This document shows positions 36,764 to 50,118 of a stretch of 64,000 nt of DNA, one piece after another. The notes under the pieces were generated by a model. The model was not told the origin of the DNA, did no database searches, and worked only from the letters and a program-made list of their open reading frames with translations. Source of the DNA: Cyclotella cryptica (Eukaryota; Bacillariophyta; Thalassiosirophyceae; Thalassiosirales; Thalassiosiraceae); contig JABMIG010000013.1 of assembly GCA_013187285.1 (NCBI GenBank), positions 465,399 through 529,398 on the forward strand. The letters run 5' to 3'. The stretch's first letter is position 1; each line of letters begins with the position of its first letter. Both the position numbers and the translations under genes were made by a program.

Positions 36764-36813
36764 CTGTGAGAACATTTGACATCCTTGTTCATTATCTTCT
36801 GTTTTATTAGCTT

Positions 36814-39800
36814 ATGTTGTATATGATTCGTGTAAATATTTTAGATTCTTTCCTTGAAGAAGCAAAAAGGCTTAGCATAGAAGCTAAGGTGATGAAAAGG
36901 AAAAATGATAGGAAAAGAGTAAATGAAAGATACTATCAGAAGACAAAGGCTCGATGCATTAAGGAAAGCAACACTTATTACAGAAGTCATAGAAATTCCA
37001 TTTGTGAAACCCAACGCGCAAAGTACAAAATGCATGCTGATTCCATATGCCAAAAGAGAAAAGCTCAATATGAAATCAACAATGTTCATATTCGCAAGAA
37101 AAGGAGAGAATATTATGAAGCCAATGCGACAATGATCAAGAAGAAGTGGAGAGAAAGATACCAATGCAGCAATTCCTCTGGACAGGAATGTTCGGTTTCT
37201 TGTCCTGAGAGTGAAAATTCACAAAGTGCTACAAACACTCAAGAGAATACACCATGCAACCAAAATTTCTTACCAAGAGAGTTGAATGAGTCAGAGATGG
37301 AAAAAATGGTGCAGAAGATCAGAGAGAAGATTTGCTTGTCAACTGCTGTGGATGGTGATGTAAATAGGCACCGTGCACATGTATGCGTCATTTGTGATCG
37401 TCTCATCATTGGATTGGAAGACGTCAAATTCATTGAAAAAGAAGTGTTGTTGGAGAGCTCATCAAAATTGGCTGTCTCAACTTATGAGGAGTACTATGAT
37501 GGTGTTCCCATGCACCCAGAATTGGTGAAACAGTACCAAGTTGACGATTGTGATTTGAAGCATTTGTTGCTTTCTCCTAGGGCAAGAGTAGATCAGAAAG
37601 GGTACGAGTGTTGTGAGACTTGCTATGGGAGCCTGAAATGTTCAAGAAAGAAGGATCAAGACAAACCACCCAAATTTGCAATAGCCAATGGATTTGCAAT
37701 AGGTCACATTCCTGAAGAAATCAATTTTCAAGACCCAAATGGCAATATCAAAAATCGAAGCATTAGTGCCGAAATTGATTTGGATGATCTTCTTTGTGCG
37801 TCAATCAGCCCAGTGAGGCCATTTGGATATGTTCATGCCTATACTGGAGGAAGTCAAAAATCTTTGAAGGGCATTTCTCAATGTTCAGCGTTGATCAATC
37901 TCATGTAGGAGGTGCACTGCATAAATACAGGAGTTCTACTGGGGAAAAACATTTATGTGGTATTGTGTGGCAGAATGACGCCAGCTCAGAAAAATATTGT
38001 AAGAAGGCAAGCTGAGTTGGACACAGACCTTTTTATGGATCTTTTAACATGGTTCATCAAGGAATCAGGTCATAAGGGATACAGTGATGTGTTGCCCCCA
38101 GATGAATGTCCAAATCCTGTGATCATACTGCAAGATGATGACAATGAAAATAATACTTCTGATCCAGTTGCTCCTGAATTAGAATGTCAGATCCAAGGCA
38201 AGACGTATTACTTTTCAAGTGAATCACAGAATCCAAATACAGACAATTCAGTGTTTGATAGCACTGAGGATTTCGTCCAAGCTATGCTTGAGTCAACTGC
38301 ACCAACAATGTTGATGTATGGTGGTACCTACTTGAGAGGACATGAAATCAATTTAGAAGATGCCTTTCCCATTCAATTTCCATTTGGTTCAGGATGTCCA
38401 AATTTGGGTAAAAGAGAAAGGTGGAAGTTTCCAATGAAGCATGTCTGAAGCACTACATGCGACTTTCCTTGAACCAGTTCATGAGACCAGATTTCATCTT
38501 AGTTTGTTATCATCTGATGTGTAGAAATGCATCATATACTACAGGACTAATAAAATGCAGATCGAACTATCAAGGGCAGGCGCTGGGAGAACAGATCTCA
38601 AAGCTGTCTGTGGGTGATGTGCACAAAGCTGCAAAAGAGCTGAACAGAAGGGAACAAAACAATGAACACCTTGATTTAAACACCCCAGCAGCATCATTTT
38701 TGAAATCTGTCACAACATCATGCAAAATTCTCGGACACACAGCGGAAGCTGCTAAGGAAGCTCGAAAGAAGGTGTATGCACTCAGTGACTACTTTGGTCC
38801 TCACAGCATTTTTTTTACTGTTACTCCGGATGATGAGTGTAATTTCAGAGTCCGAATGTACGCCAACCAAGGAAAGGAAATTGTCATTCCTATGGTGGAT
38901 TGTAATGAAGCTGATTGCATTTCTGATTTTGAGCTAAGACAAAAAAAGAGGACAAAATATCCAGGAGCTTGCTCCCTTGAGTATCAAGCTGCAATGCAAG
39001 TGGTGTGTGAACTGTTAGGATGGGACTTCAGCAAGAATTGTAGCAAGGGTGTAGGAATGTATGGCAAATGCAAGGCTTTTGTAAGAGGAAGTGAAGAACA
39101 GGGAAGAGGATCATTGCATGGCCACTGTTTAGTATGGTTGGAAGGATTTGATGATTTGAAAGACTCTTTGTTTCATAATGACCAAGTGATCTGCCAAAAT
39201 GCAAGAAAGGAACTTGAGGGATTCGTTGACAGACATTTCTGTTCTGATTATGGCTATTATCCTGAACTCGAAGTAATCCACAAGGAATGTCAACAGCAGG
39301 GCTGCATTTCAGACATGTTCCAAGAAAAAGATGCACAAACTCTTAGAGACTGCAGATCTGAATCTCATAGGATGGAATTGAAGGGCCATGTGATGGAGTG
39401 TAAATTGTGTGCTGAAAAGGGACTATCAGGCGAAACTACTCATCTGTCAACAGTCACACTTACAAATATGGCTATGGAGTCAATGAAAAGTTCTAGATGT
39501 GCCGAACCAATTGGTGTAGAATTTCCTTTGTCTCGAGAAAGATCAGATTTAATGACATACCGATACCCTATCGATGGAGCGGGGCAACGATCAGGATTTC
39601 TTTTTGACAGTGAATTCAGGCATTTGGTTGCAACAAGAAGAATGAATGAGCACGACTGGAAGCATAGGACATCTTGCTTCAAATATGGCAAAGAGTGTCG
39701 ATTTCCATTTCCAAGACCTGCCATTGACAAAACAACATTTCAAGAAGACAATGATGATGAAACAAAGGCAACTATTTGGAGATCATTGCAGAAAGGTGAT

Positions 39801-42800
39801 ACAACCATTTACCCCTACACTGTGGAAAGCAAGCGATCTTTGGGATCTCAATTTTTGAACACACATTGCAAGTATATAACCAAGACTCTTGGCTGTAATA
39901 GCAACATTCAAGTTGGAAGTCCCAGGTGTCTTTTTATGTTGTTCATTACTCCACCAAATCTACGCAGAAAGAAGATAGAGGTGTTGATTTCGATAGAGTG
40001 GGAAAACAAGTCATTCGTCGCATTCAGAAAGAAGAGGAAAAGTTGGTTGCTGAAGGGTTGCAACATACACCAAACATGGAACAAGACGTCTGTTTTCGGA
40101 GGGTTTGTGCCGTTTCCTCATTGGAATGAGTGTTCACCTGAGTCAAGATGTTGTTAGTGCAACAATGGCGCATCTGCTATTGTGTGAGAATGGTTCCAGA
40201 TTTTCATTTTCACATGACTTTCAGGATCTGCTTGTTGGACAAATGCTTAATAAGCTAAAAGGAGAACCTCCAGGAGACTTTGTTCTCCGTAGAAAGAATA
40301 GGGGTGAAAATGGGGAAGTGGTCATGTGGGCAGATTACTCTGTGAACGATTACTTGTTTAGGCCAGACTGTTTGGAAGATTTGAGTTTCTATGAATTCGC
40401 ATTGAAGTATGAAAGGATTCCTTTATCTTTCAATAGAATGAGCAATAATGATGATAGTGGCATGCCAATACTACAAGATGGTGAATTTGCTTTCAAAGAA
40501 GATCATCCAGGAAGAAGATACTGTTACATGAGAGAATCAAAAAGATGAGAATCCCAAAATTATCAATGCCCAAAGGAATGCTATGTGACCTGGAAGATTT
40601 AGAGCTGACGGAAAATGAACCAAGCAAAGGGGCCCTTGAATCAAGGGAAAACTATGCAAAAATTGCATTGATTCTTTTCTACCCTTTTCGGAATGAATCG
40701 ATTTTACTTCATGAAGCTCATTCTTGTTTGTGGGATAAACTTATGCATGCTATGAATGAGAATATTGATTCTAGCAAATTTTGGAAATGTGGGACAAAAA
40801 TTCTCCAAAACATGCAAGACAGTATACAGTGCAGAAAATGCAAGGTTCCTACTGATAGAATCAAAGCAACTACAAAATCAACAGAAAGTGATAATGTGGA
40901 TGGTCATGCTGGAGTTGACCCTTGTTACAGCGATTATTCTGAGTTTGATGATGCCCTTTCTGTAGATTCATATCATGAGGATGAGTTTGCGGAAGATCTC
41001 TACCAAGATGATAACTGTATTGAAAGATCATTGAATGATCTCAAAAAAAGGGAATCTTTATCAATTGACAAAACAATCAATACTAGGTCGCTTGATGCAA
41101 GTACAATCTTTCTAGCTGGAAATAACTCTTCTGCCGCCAATAATGAAGCATCACAGAGTGCAAGAGGCTCAATGAATGCCCAAACCGACAACAGTGTATT
41201 TGGTCATGGTGCAAGTAAATACAAAACTCTACTTGCTTTCATCAGTGGTGCTACCATCAGGAATAACTTACATGAAGATACGCAAGGAATTGACTATTCA
41301 GAAGAAGGGATTGATGACAGTGATTCACAAGAAGATTGTATCCTCGAAGAGAGGGAATGGGCAGAGCTTGGATTTTCCTCTGCTTTCAACAGAGGTTCAA
41401 TTCCAACAATGCAAGGAGTTGCTAATCGCATTTCAAGAGAAAAGCATATTACATTGGACAGAATCCAGTATATCGCTTATGAAGTCATCTGCAGCTCATT
41501 TCTCCTGAATCTGATTCGTGAGAGTTTGGACTCTTCATCTATGGCATCAGGATTTGCAGATAGTGATGAAGATCTCAGAGACGAAAGAACATCTATTATA
41601 AAGCAGAAAGTGGAACAAAAGTTGAAGGACCTTGGTGCCAAGGAGCAATTGTTAATGTTTGTCACTGGACCTGCTGGAGCAGGAAAAAGTACAGCAATTG
41701 ATGTTGCCCAACAATTTTGTTTTCAATTTTGCAAATCAATGGACATCCTTTGGGGAGATAAAACTTTTTTGTTTACAGCCATCACTGGATGTGCTGCTGC
41801 TTTGTTTGGAGGTGTTACCTTACACAGTGCAGCTTACTTGAATTCAAAGTCAAAAAATATATCTCCAGAGATGCTTCATAACTGGGAACAAGTCCGAATG
41901 CTGATTATAGATGAAATCTCATTTTCAACATGTGACCAGATGGAAAAACTGAATTCCGTCTAAATATGATCCGTCGTAGGTTATGTTCTGGTGGGAAGGG
42001 ATTGTCTCCAAATATGATATTTGGAGGATATTCAATAATATTCTGTGGCGATTTCCGACAAATACCACCAGTGAAAGCTAGAGAGAGTCAGCTCTTGTAT
42101 TCCAATTCATCGCTGTGGGAAAACTCAATAAATGTTGCAATCATTCTCAACAACAGCCACAGATTCAAAGATGACCCTGAGTATGGAAGAATTCTCAAAC
42201 GAATGTGGGATGGAATGTTTACAAAAGAAGACTGCAATGCCATTAATGAACGTGTCATTGGCCAGCAGGTTCAACTACCTGAAATCCAACAGGATGCAGA
42301 TATTGCATATGCTTGTTGGAAAAACTCAGAAAGAGTATCAATTCATGCATCTGTTTTCCAAAATCACATAAAAGATTTCCCATCATCAGAGAGTTCTGAA
42401 CCTCCACCAGAGCATACTGTTGTTATTGAAGCAGATATAAGAAAGGCTCCAAAACGACGTAAATGCAAAAAAACTTTTGCAAATGAAACTTGCTTGCCAG
42501 TAAGAGTGACAAGCGAATTGAGAAACAAAATTTATGCCAAATGTGGTGACAGTGGTATGAAAGACCAACAAAAAAATATAGATCCTGCATTAAAACTTTA
42601 TGTTGGGGCACATTGCATGATAATTGACAATGATGATATATCAAGGGAAGAGGAAATGGTACATTATGTAGAGTCATTGGAGTCAAAAGAAAAACAGACA
42701 TACCTTTGAATTGGAAAAATTATGATGGGAAAAAAGTTTATACAATAAATGTTACTGATGTGGATTTTGTTGAGTTTGAACATTTTCCAAAAAAGATGGA

Positions 42801-43344
42801 ACAGATCAAGATTGAAGAACAGATCTCATCATTAGAAAATGACCTTCAGCATGATCCAATGAACGAAGGAAAACAAGCACAGCTGCATGGGTTTCAAACA
42901 AGATTGAGAAAAATTGTTTCCTCAAGAAGGTTCAAGCTGAAACCAAAGAGGTATTATTGTACATTCTACAGAAGTGATATTGATCCTCCTGACAAAGGTA
43001 TGAGACAAAGACAATCATCAAAAAGTGGAGAGCACAAACAGAAAGTGATTATGATACAATTACCTATCAATTTGAATGAGGCTACAACTGCTCACAAATT
43101 ACAAGGAATCACAAAAAAAGAACTCATCATTAATAATTGGAATTACGGCCATGGATGGGTGTACACTGTTTTGTCAAGAGTGAGAACAAGAGTAGGTTTA
43201 TTTCTGAACAAACCATTAATATACAAACCAGGGGCATTTACACTTCCATCTGCTTTGGTAGCGGTTTGGAGTAAATATAGTGATTCTACTTCAATTGCAG
43301 TGCCATGCAAGCTCAGTTCCATATCAAAATTCAATAATATATAG
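36814..43344 (+). CDS. Helitron Rep-helicase (rolling-circle transposase)
   Basis: About 2,150 residues if single-base frame jumps are discounted. The order is that of Helitrons: basic N-terminus with repeated YY...R/K units; Rep domain with the HUH motif (LHGHC, about 39115-39130) and the paired tyrosines in FYVVHYSTKSTQ (39935 and 39947); then a Pif1-family helicase with Walker A GPAGAGKST (41667-41693), IIDEIS (about 41905), GDFRQIPPV (about 42050) and the C-terminal HKLQGITKK...VLSRV block (about 43095-43190). Rep nicks and joins single strands and the helicase unwinds. No introns are seen. The frame changes at least six times (near 37.9, 38.4, 39.9, 40.1, 40.5, 41.96 and 42.7 kb) with little sequence lost. 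Several changes coincide with homopolymers, so error is as likely as decay. Confidence 0.85.
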
Positions 43345-43390
43345 AAAAATTATAGTATGAAAAAGTATTAAATTGTTGCAAATCTATATC

Positions 43391-46300
43391 TTATGTGTAT
43401 ATATCTCTGTCTGTTTTTTTTTCACATCTTTTTCTGTGAATACCAGATGAGTCCAACCTCAGGGTACAAGTATCCTCATAAAAGTCTCTAAAAGATTGGA
43501 GCCACCTAAAGCAGTAACCTATTCTATACCACTGATCCTTATTCGCTCTCTTGCCATAGACAAAGCTTGCTCCGTGTGTCATCATGATATCATCAATGGG
43601 ATCAAGAACTGATATTGTAAACTTTCCACACGTGAAATGATGCCTTGGTGATGTGACATATGTGCTCTTTTTACCTTGAACATTTCCCAACGATGGAAAT
43701 TTAAATGCAAATTTCATAGCTTTACTGCCCATTGTCAACACCAAGACATTTGAGCCAACAATCTGAGAATTCTCCCCACCACCAGAAGGATGCCCATTCA
43801 ACGTGGCAGATTTCCCAGAAACAACATTTTTGATGAATTGAACATTAAAATTGTCTCTGTGATAACCAATTTTAGATTTCAATGCTCCATAATAAAATAG
43901 CATTTGGCAATGTGTCGGTGGACTTCTTCTCGAAACTTCAGTGAGATAATTCCAACATGCTCTCCAGCAAATAAGACTAGCAAGAAAGGTGGAATTCTTC
44001 ATAGGCCTTCCATGCCAATTGTCTTGATGGCGACCATAAGATGTGTAGTTTGGAAGTGTAACAATTTGCCTGCCTTGCCCCTCTCCATCACCACCACTAT
44101 ATTTATGCACTGATCGTTTCACAATTCCTTCAGATCTTCTTTTTGGCTGATGTGATGTGAGGGACCCATTAATTATAGAGAAAGAAGGATTGTATATAAC
44201 AATATCGTCAAGATATTTGCTTCCAGATATTCTCATGACTAGTGTTTCTTTGTCATCCGACATTGTGGGAATAAGACTGTTGTCTACATCTTCAAAAACT
44301 CTTTCCAAAATAGTCCTGTCCAAACGACTGACTATGCCAATATTGCAACTCCAAAGCCCAATGTGACAATTGTTGCATTTGTAGCATCCATTGAAGCGCC
44401 CTTCCAAAATCACACCAAAAGTATCTGCATTGCATTCTCCATTTGTTTCTTCATCTGTCAGCTTGTAATGACATAAATCATCAATCAAAACCCATTTCTT
44501 TCTCAATTCAGTTGGCTTTTCTAAGAATGACATTTGAAGCTCATCTATCCTTTCAGCAATCCTTCTCGGCATCAAAGATTCAGTCCTCACCTCAAGCAGT
44601 CCAAATCCATTACTATTTCTCAAGCTACACAAATAAGTGTGAAAAGACAATTCGTCATCATCAAGCTTGGTCTGGTCCATATACTGAAAAAACTGACTTG
44701 AGCAAGACATGCACACTACAAAAGCAAGTATTACTTAAATCGAATAAAAAGAAGCCATTTTCATTTTACACCACAAGATTACATACCAGACTCAGAAGTA
44801 CCAGACTCAGAAGTATCCGTATCCATTATGTCAACTTCCCCATCAAATGTGTTGATCAACTTTTCACGAGGATTGGATGAGGATGATGCTGCACTCTTAG
44901 AATCCAAGTCAGAAAATGTTCCATCGTTTGTATGAAAGATTTCATAGGAAGAAATGCTCTTGTCAGATTTGACAGATTCATCCGAACTCTCTTCCCCATC
45001 GAATGCTTCTTGATCAGAATTGACAACAAGTTCACTGTTAGTGTCTTCGCTAGCTGAACTGACGATATCTTGGATTTTGGTTTTACTTGCTTTTCCTAAG
45101 AGAGAAATGAATGTATCATGAAAATGTTACTCAATAATTGAACACACTTTAAAGTGCTTACCTTGGACCTTTTGTCTCTTTTTTCTGACAGTCTTTCCCT
45201 TTTTGGGAACAAAGTCCGAATCAGAAGATGAAGCACTGTAATGATGGTCACTTTCTGACTCATATTTAAAACCACCTAATTCAATGTTGTCGCTGTCAGT
45301 TGGTAGAAAATAACCACCTACGTTCAATCCAAATGCATTTACGTTGGTATTCCCATATTCATCATAGTCAGGATGGTGGCAACCCAAAACCTTGAGGCAA
45401 ACGTAGTCAATATTCCCCAATCCAAATACATCATCTAGCAAAACCAAGTTACCCCGATGAATATCATATCTGTCTTCCAGTTTATTCGCCGATGCCTCAT
45501 TCCTGATTTTTGCTTTGGTCATCTTATCGAACGTATCAAGATCATAATTGTCGGTTTCCTGACAGAATGACAAAGAAATGTTGAAAAGACTGTTGTTTCC
45601 CATTGTACTAGCAATCAACGGGTAAATGGCGAAATACTTGGATAAGACAGGAAGATTCCAAGTGATGGCAACAGCAACAGTTCTGTTCCACGGAAGATAT
45701 AAGCCTGCTGATTTCCACAGATTGGCGTATACATCCAATACTTTCCCTTCGCTAATGTGGAGGGACCATTAACCTTCACATAATCTCTTAATGCACCCAT
45801 TTGAAATTTTTGAAATTTCACCATGGTAACGAGTTGTCAATCAGCATCTTCATTTCAGGGTATTGAAACTTGCAATGTTCATTGACTTTGTATGGGTCCA
45901 GACAGATCTGAAACTCCAAGGTAAGAAGGCAGTAAAATGCAAAGGGTTCCAAGCGCATCAACTTACTTGGTATAATAAGGTCTCTTGGAAGTCTTTGCAC
46001 TTTTGGTGAAGAACGGTAAGTAAATTTTTTCCACGAGGAGGCAATGAATAAATGCAATGACGGTCTTTTTCACACAGTAATACTTCAGGATAGCCAGCAT
46101 CGTCATTCCCAAGAGCTGCGGTAAGAATGTACAGACTTGGGTATTTCTCAGCACATATGTTAATGCGTCTCAGATCCCTGGCAAACAATGGCTTGAGTTT
46201 CACATCTGATTTTGGGTAATACATACCAATAAACAAGCAAGTCTGTAGTACTATGGACAGAGAAAACAGATGTGTCAATATGGGGTAGTTTAATTTTAGA

Positions 46301-48334
46301 ACATTAAAAATTGTCCCTCTCACCGTCTTCTTCTGCAAGGCCTACATCTTCACAACATTTCTTACACCACGCAAAGAACTCTTTTCAATACATCAGAAGG
46401 TGAGGGCTTTCAGAGCACACCTGGTCAAGTTTGTTTTTTTGACTTACTTGACTGCACAGAGCTCATTTGTTTTGATTTTTTGTCACACCACCGCCAGAAG
46501 CCTCCTTATCGGTTTTCCTCTTCGCCTTGCGTTCAACTGGAGAAAAAACCTTTAGATAAGTGTAACTGAATGAAGACGAAAATAGATTCAATAATGACTA
46601 TACCTGATCCTGGCTGTGCCAGACCACTGGCAGAAGCCTCCTTGTCAACTTTACTCTTCTTTTTATATTGAGCTGGCAGAAAGAAACATAAGTTAATTGT
46701 GACATGATGTAAATAAAAATTCAAAGAAAAATATACCTGAACCAGACTGCTTCCCAGGATTCCCATACTTCTTCATCTCTGCAACAAAATCATCAGCAGT
46801 TGCAGACTCTCCAAAAGGCTTGCCATCACCATCGTTAACAAGAGAAAGAAATTTTCTCTTCATCAGAAACACATTAGCCTCCATAATTGCCATACAGAAT
46901 GTCTTATTGTAATTGTGAGGATCACTGTTTTTGATGCAGGATTGCAGCTCTGATAAGGACCTCACAAACATAGTCTCCACCGCTTTTCCAGAACAACACA
47001 CAGTGAAGAACCAGTACAACGCATCTGTGAATTCAGTTCTGAAAGCAACACCTTTCACTTTGGAAAACTTTGGTATGAGGTCTTTGACCTTTACACCAGT
47101 TGCAATCAAAATCTCAAGTTGCTTGGGATCTTCATCAGCAGGAACCACCCTCTGCACAACTGTGTCCAAATAATCAAAGCCACCTTGATTGGGAACATTA
47201 AACACCTTATGAAAAACGACTTCACTTCCTTCTCTGGTAGAACGCTGTTTCTGAGTGATTGTGGAACAATAATAGTCAGTTTGGGTTCCATGCTGACATC
47301 CTCTTGATTATACCATAAGTCAAACACAGCAACACAAAGCTTTCCATCCACTATAAGAAAGGCTGCGGCAAATTTGTTCAGAACTTTTGGAAGATTCCAG
47401 TCATTGAAATCACACAACCAAAGACTAAGGATATCCCCTTTGTATTTTGGCTTCCAATTTAGCACGAACGGCATAATCGTCTTCGCCTTATCCTCTTGGT
47501 AAACACTCCAACCAGCAGCTGCCAGCATGTGTGCTATGTCAAGAAATGAATCAAGTGTCTTGGTAACTCTGGATTGTCCTCCAAAAAACTTAAAAACTTC
47601 GTCAAAAGAAGGCAGGCAGTACTGATAATGCTTTCCATCCGGACGCTTCAACACCACACAATACGACCCATCATGTGGATCCTTTTCGTCATCTTGCCCA
47701 TCATTGCTATGGTTGCCTTCTCCAAACTCAACAATACCAGAATCAGATTCTAACAGCGAAGTACTGTGTGTGTGTGAAAGGCACTCAATCAATCTGTCAA
47801 ATCCTCTCTGCACCAACAGGTTATGTCGTTGAAGTCCACTAAATCCAGTCTCCAAAATTTGCTGCTGTCGAGCTAGAGTGTCCGCCAAAGCTTGCATCAC
47901 ATTTGTCCAACTCTGACTCATTGTAGAAATGTTTTGAGAGAGATTCGTATCATAGGAAACAAGGGAAGTGGACTCATGGTGCAAATTGGGGATCCTACCA
48001 CCTCCATGCAAAAAAGTGAGCACACGGCGGAATGTCTAAAAAACACCTTGTAAGAATAATAACACACAAAAATTCAACTTCACAAAAAGACTCACAATAA
48101 ACTCCTCATCTGTTGGTAAATAATTAGGATGATTTGCCTCTTGTAAATTTACACCAACATCAGGTGCCTCTTGCACAACAGTCGGCTTTATGATATCAAA
48201 GTAAGTCACAACGTGATGTATGTTAACAAAGTCACTATACAATGGAAATCACTTACATCAACGTCCTTCTTGCTGCTGTGACCAGCAATATCGATAGAAG
48301 CAGCACCATCTGTAGTCTTCTGTTCTTCAAACAT
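43391..48334 (-). CDS. ten-exon gene with C-terminal AlkB-like 2OG-Fe(II) oxygenase
   Basis: Exons on the minus strand: 48257-48334, 48096-48234, 46737-48035, 46604-46672, 46448-46536, 46324-46380, 45967-46250, 45162-45907, 44787-45095, 43391-44715, all with GT-AG introns. The last exon shows the AlkB pattern: HxD in YHRDNF (about 43860), a later His in MMTHGASF (about 43570) and R-x5-R in RIGYCFR (about 43515). A Cys/His cluster (CYKCNNCHIGLWSC) precedes it. AlkB enzymes oxidise N-alkyl groups on DNA or RNA. The N-terminal ~430-residue part is unrecognised. The middle has a Cys-rich FFAWCKKCCEDV segment and a Ser/Asp/Glu-rich stretch. Single-base frame jumps occur near 47205, 46480 (an A6 run), 45823 and 45742. 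Near 46463 the stop of the upstream frame overlaps an ATG (AATGAG), so two genes are possible. The start is 48334 or 48309. Confidence 0.65.
46448..46672 (-). repeat. duplicated small exons (KxDKEASxxG)
   Basis: Exons 46604-46672 and 46448-46536 encode KKKSKVDKEASASG and KAKRKTDKEASGGG, each entered in the same phase. This looks like a small-exon duplication within the gene. Confidence 0.6.
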
Positions 48335-49899
48335 GACCCTATTGGTGATAATATGAAAAAAACAGTGATGTTAGATGAAACAGCTCACAACTTATCAGCA
48401 ACAAGCATTTGGAAAGAATTCGTCATCAAAGGATAGCAAGCACAACCAACACCACACACAACCATTGACAAGCGTAGCACGTCCATTATGGTGCAATATT
48501 ACGAGACTACGAACCGACACGGAAGCACCATAGAAACAAACATGATAACCATACGCTAGAACTGTCACAATGATTCATAATCGTTGTGTCTCATGGAACT
48601 GTGACACAAACCTCTCCAAGCAAAAATAAATTATCAATCTTCTCACCCGACTACAAAAAAGGCAAGTATTACGTGAATGTACAACATCTGATTAAAAAAT
48701 GACACCAACATGACACACATCAATGGAAAGAGCTCACCTATTCCGTGTCCTATCTATGACCAAATATGATGGGTAAAACAGTGTGATAAATTTTGTCTGG
48801 CAGGCTGAATTATGAGAAAGCAGCATCAACAGTCATGATGAGAGAATTTTGATGCATCAACGAAGAACTAGCCCTATACCTAAAAGCACACATAAATGCA
48901 GCAAACATGACAAACTGATGAAAATTGGAACACCACGCCAACCTGACCCTGAATTATAAAATTCTGCCAAATTGTTGGTGGCATCCCAGCTCAAATTTTA
49001 ACACCCCCCAAAATGCAGTAAATGAAGGCCAACACATTATTGATGAATGACCTGGCAAGTACAACAATCATTGCTGCACCAAGGAGTAAGACCACTGGTG
49101 ATCGTAAAAATATGTGTGCAGATAACACCCAACAATATGAGGAACCGAGAAACCACTACCACCAAACCAAATTTCTCACAACATAATAATATACAAAGTG
49201 ACTAAAATGTCACATGACACGACACTATGCGACCATATACAAGCACTACAACAACACAGAAACAAGCAGAATAACCACCTAACAGAAATCATGCAATAAA
49301 TGATGATTGTTGTGTCTCATGACTCTGACATAGAGCTTCCTCAAGGCAAAAATAAAATTTTCAGTCATCTCACCTGTTGACAAATATAGCCTTTTTTAGG
49401 TCAGTGTATATCATCAAAGAAGAACATAGGCACATCAATAAAATAAACTCACCTATTAAATGTCGATCCTCCAGTAAACGGTGACGGGTAAGACAGGGTT
49501 GATGGGTTCTGTATGAAAGGATAATTACAAGAACAGATTGAGAATGTTCATGATGAGATAATGTTGGACAATAAAACGCAGAACTAGACCATGAGTGAAA
49601 ATCAAACAAAGCCCCAACGAAAATGACACCATTCATACCAATGAAACAAACTCACCTATTCAATGTGAATCCTCTGTTCAAAAAATTGATGGGTAAGATC
49701 AGTGTGATGACTTTTGTAAGTCTGGCAGAATTACGAAGAAGCGGTGGAAATAGACATGATGAGAGAGGGCTGGAGACTACAATACAACTCAACAATGTTG
49801 AAACCCCTTTACGGCAACTGAGACTCACAGACAATGCAACAACCACACTGAATCATTGCAACGGCCGGTGGACCAACGAAGACGCACCACAGCGACTGC
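48335..49899 (-). repeat. ~720-bp tandem repeat with repeated splice-donor-like ends
   Basis: Two diverged units, about 48500-49220 and 49221-49890, share TTGTGTCTCATG, GGCAAAAATAAA and ACTCACCTATT phrases. On the minus strand the phrase AATAG|GTGAG recurs near 48738, 49452 and 49655, each after a TTACCCRTCA-type block. They may be repeated 5' noncoding exons of the gene ending at 43391. No coding potential is seen. Confidence 0.5.
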
Positions 49900-50118
49900 A
49901 TGAAGAGACGGAGAGCAACCAAAGACGACGAACCACATTCACCAAAACGCCAAAAGTCACCACCACGACAACAGTATACAATACCAACAGAAGATCATGC
50001 AAGCGAAGAAGACGACTTCACTCTGGCACAGCAACGATGCAACAAAAGCGTAAAGTCCAACTGGCGAACCGGAGACGACGCACCACTGCCACCACAAAGC
50101 AAAGACACTTCGCCATAA
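49900..50118 (+). CDS. small basic/acidic ORF, unknown
   Basis: 72 codons from ATG: KRRRATKDDEPHSPKRQK resembles a bipartite nuclear localisation signal, followed by an EEDD patch. No domain recognised. The overlapping frame in another phase is low-complexity Thr/Arg. It could be an exon of a longer lost gene or chance. Confidence 0.25.
   Translation: MKRRRATKDDEPHSPKRQKSPPRQQYTIPTEDHASEEDDFTLAQQRCNKSVKSNWRTGDDAPLPPQSKDTSP

Larger units (their letters stand above)
31221..43344 (+). mobile_element. Helitron with tandem partial copies; ends not fixed
   Basis: Three head-to-tail copies of a Helitron 5' part: A (31221-32962), B (33271-36763) and C (from 36764, full-length). Copy C encodes the complete Rep-helicase. 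A possible 5' terminus is the TCAAGATTTTTTT at 31209 beside a small palindrome, as Helitrons begin with TC. I found no convincing CTRR hairpin end. If the convergent gene at 43391-48334 belongs to the element, it extends to about 48.3-50.9 kb. Confidence 0.7.
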
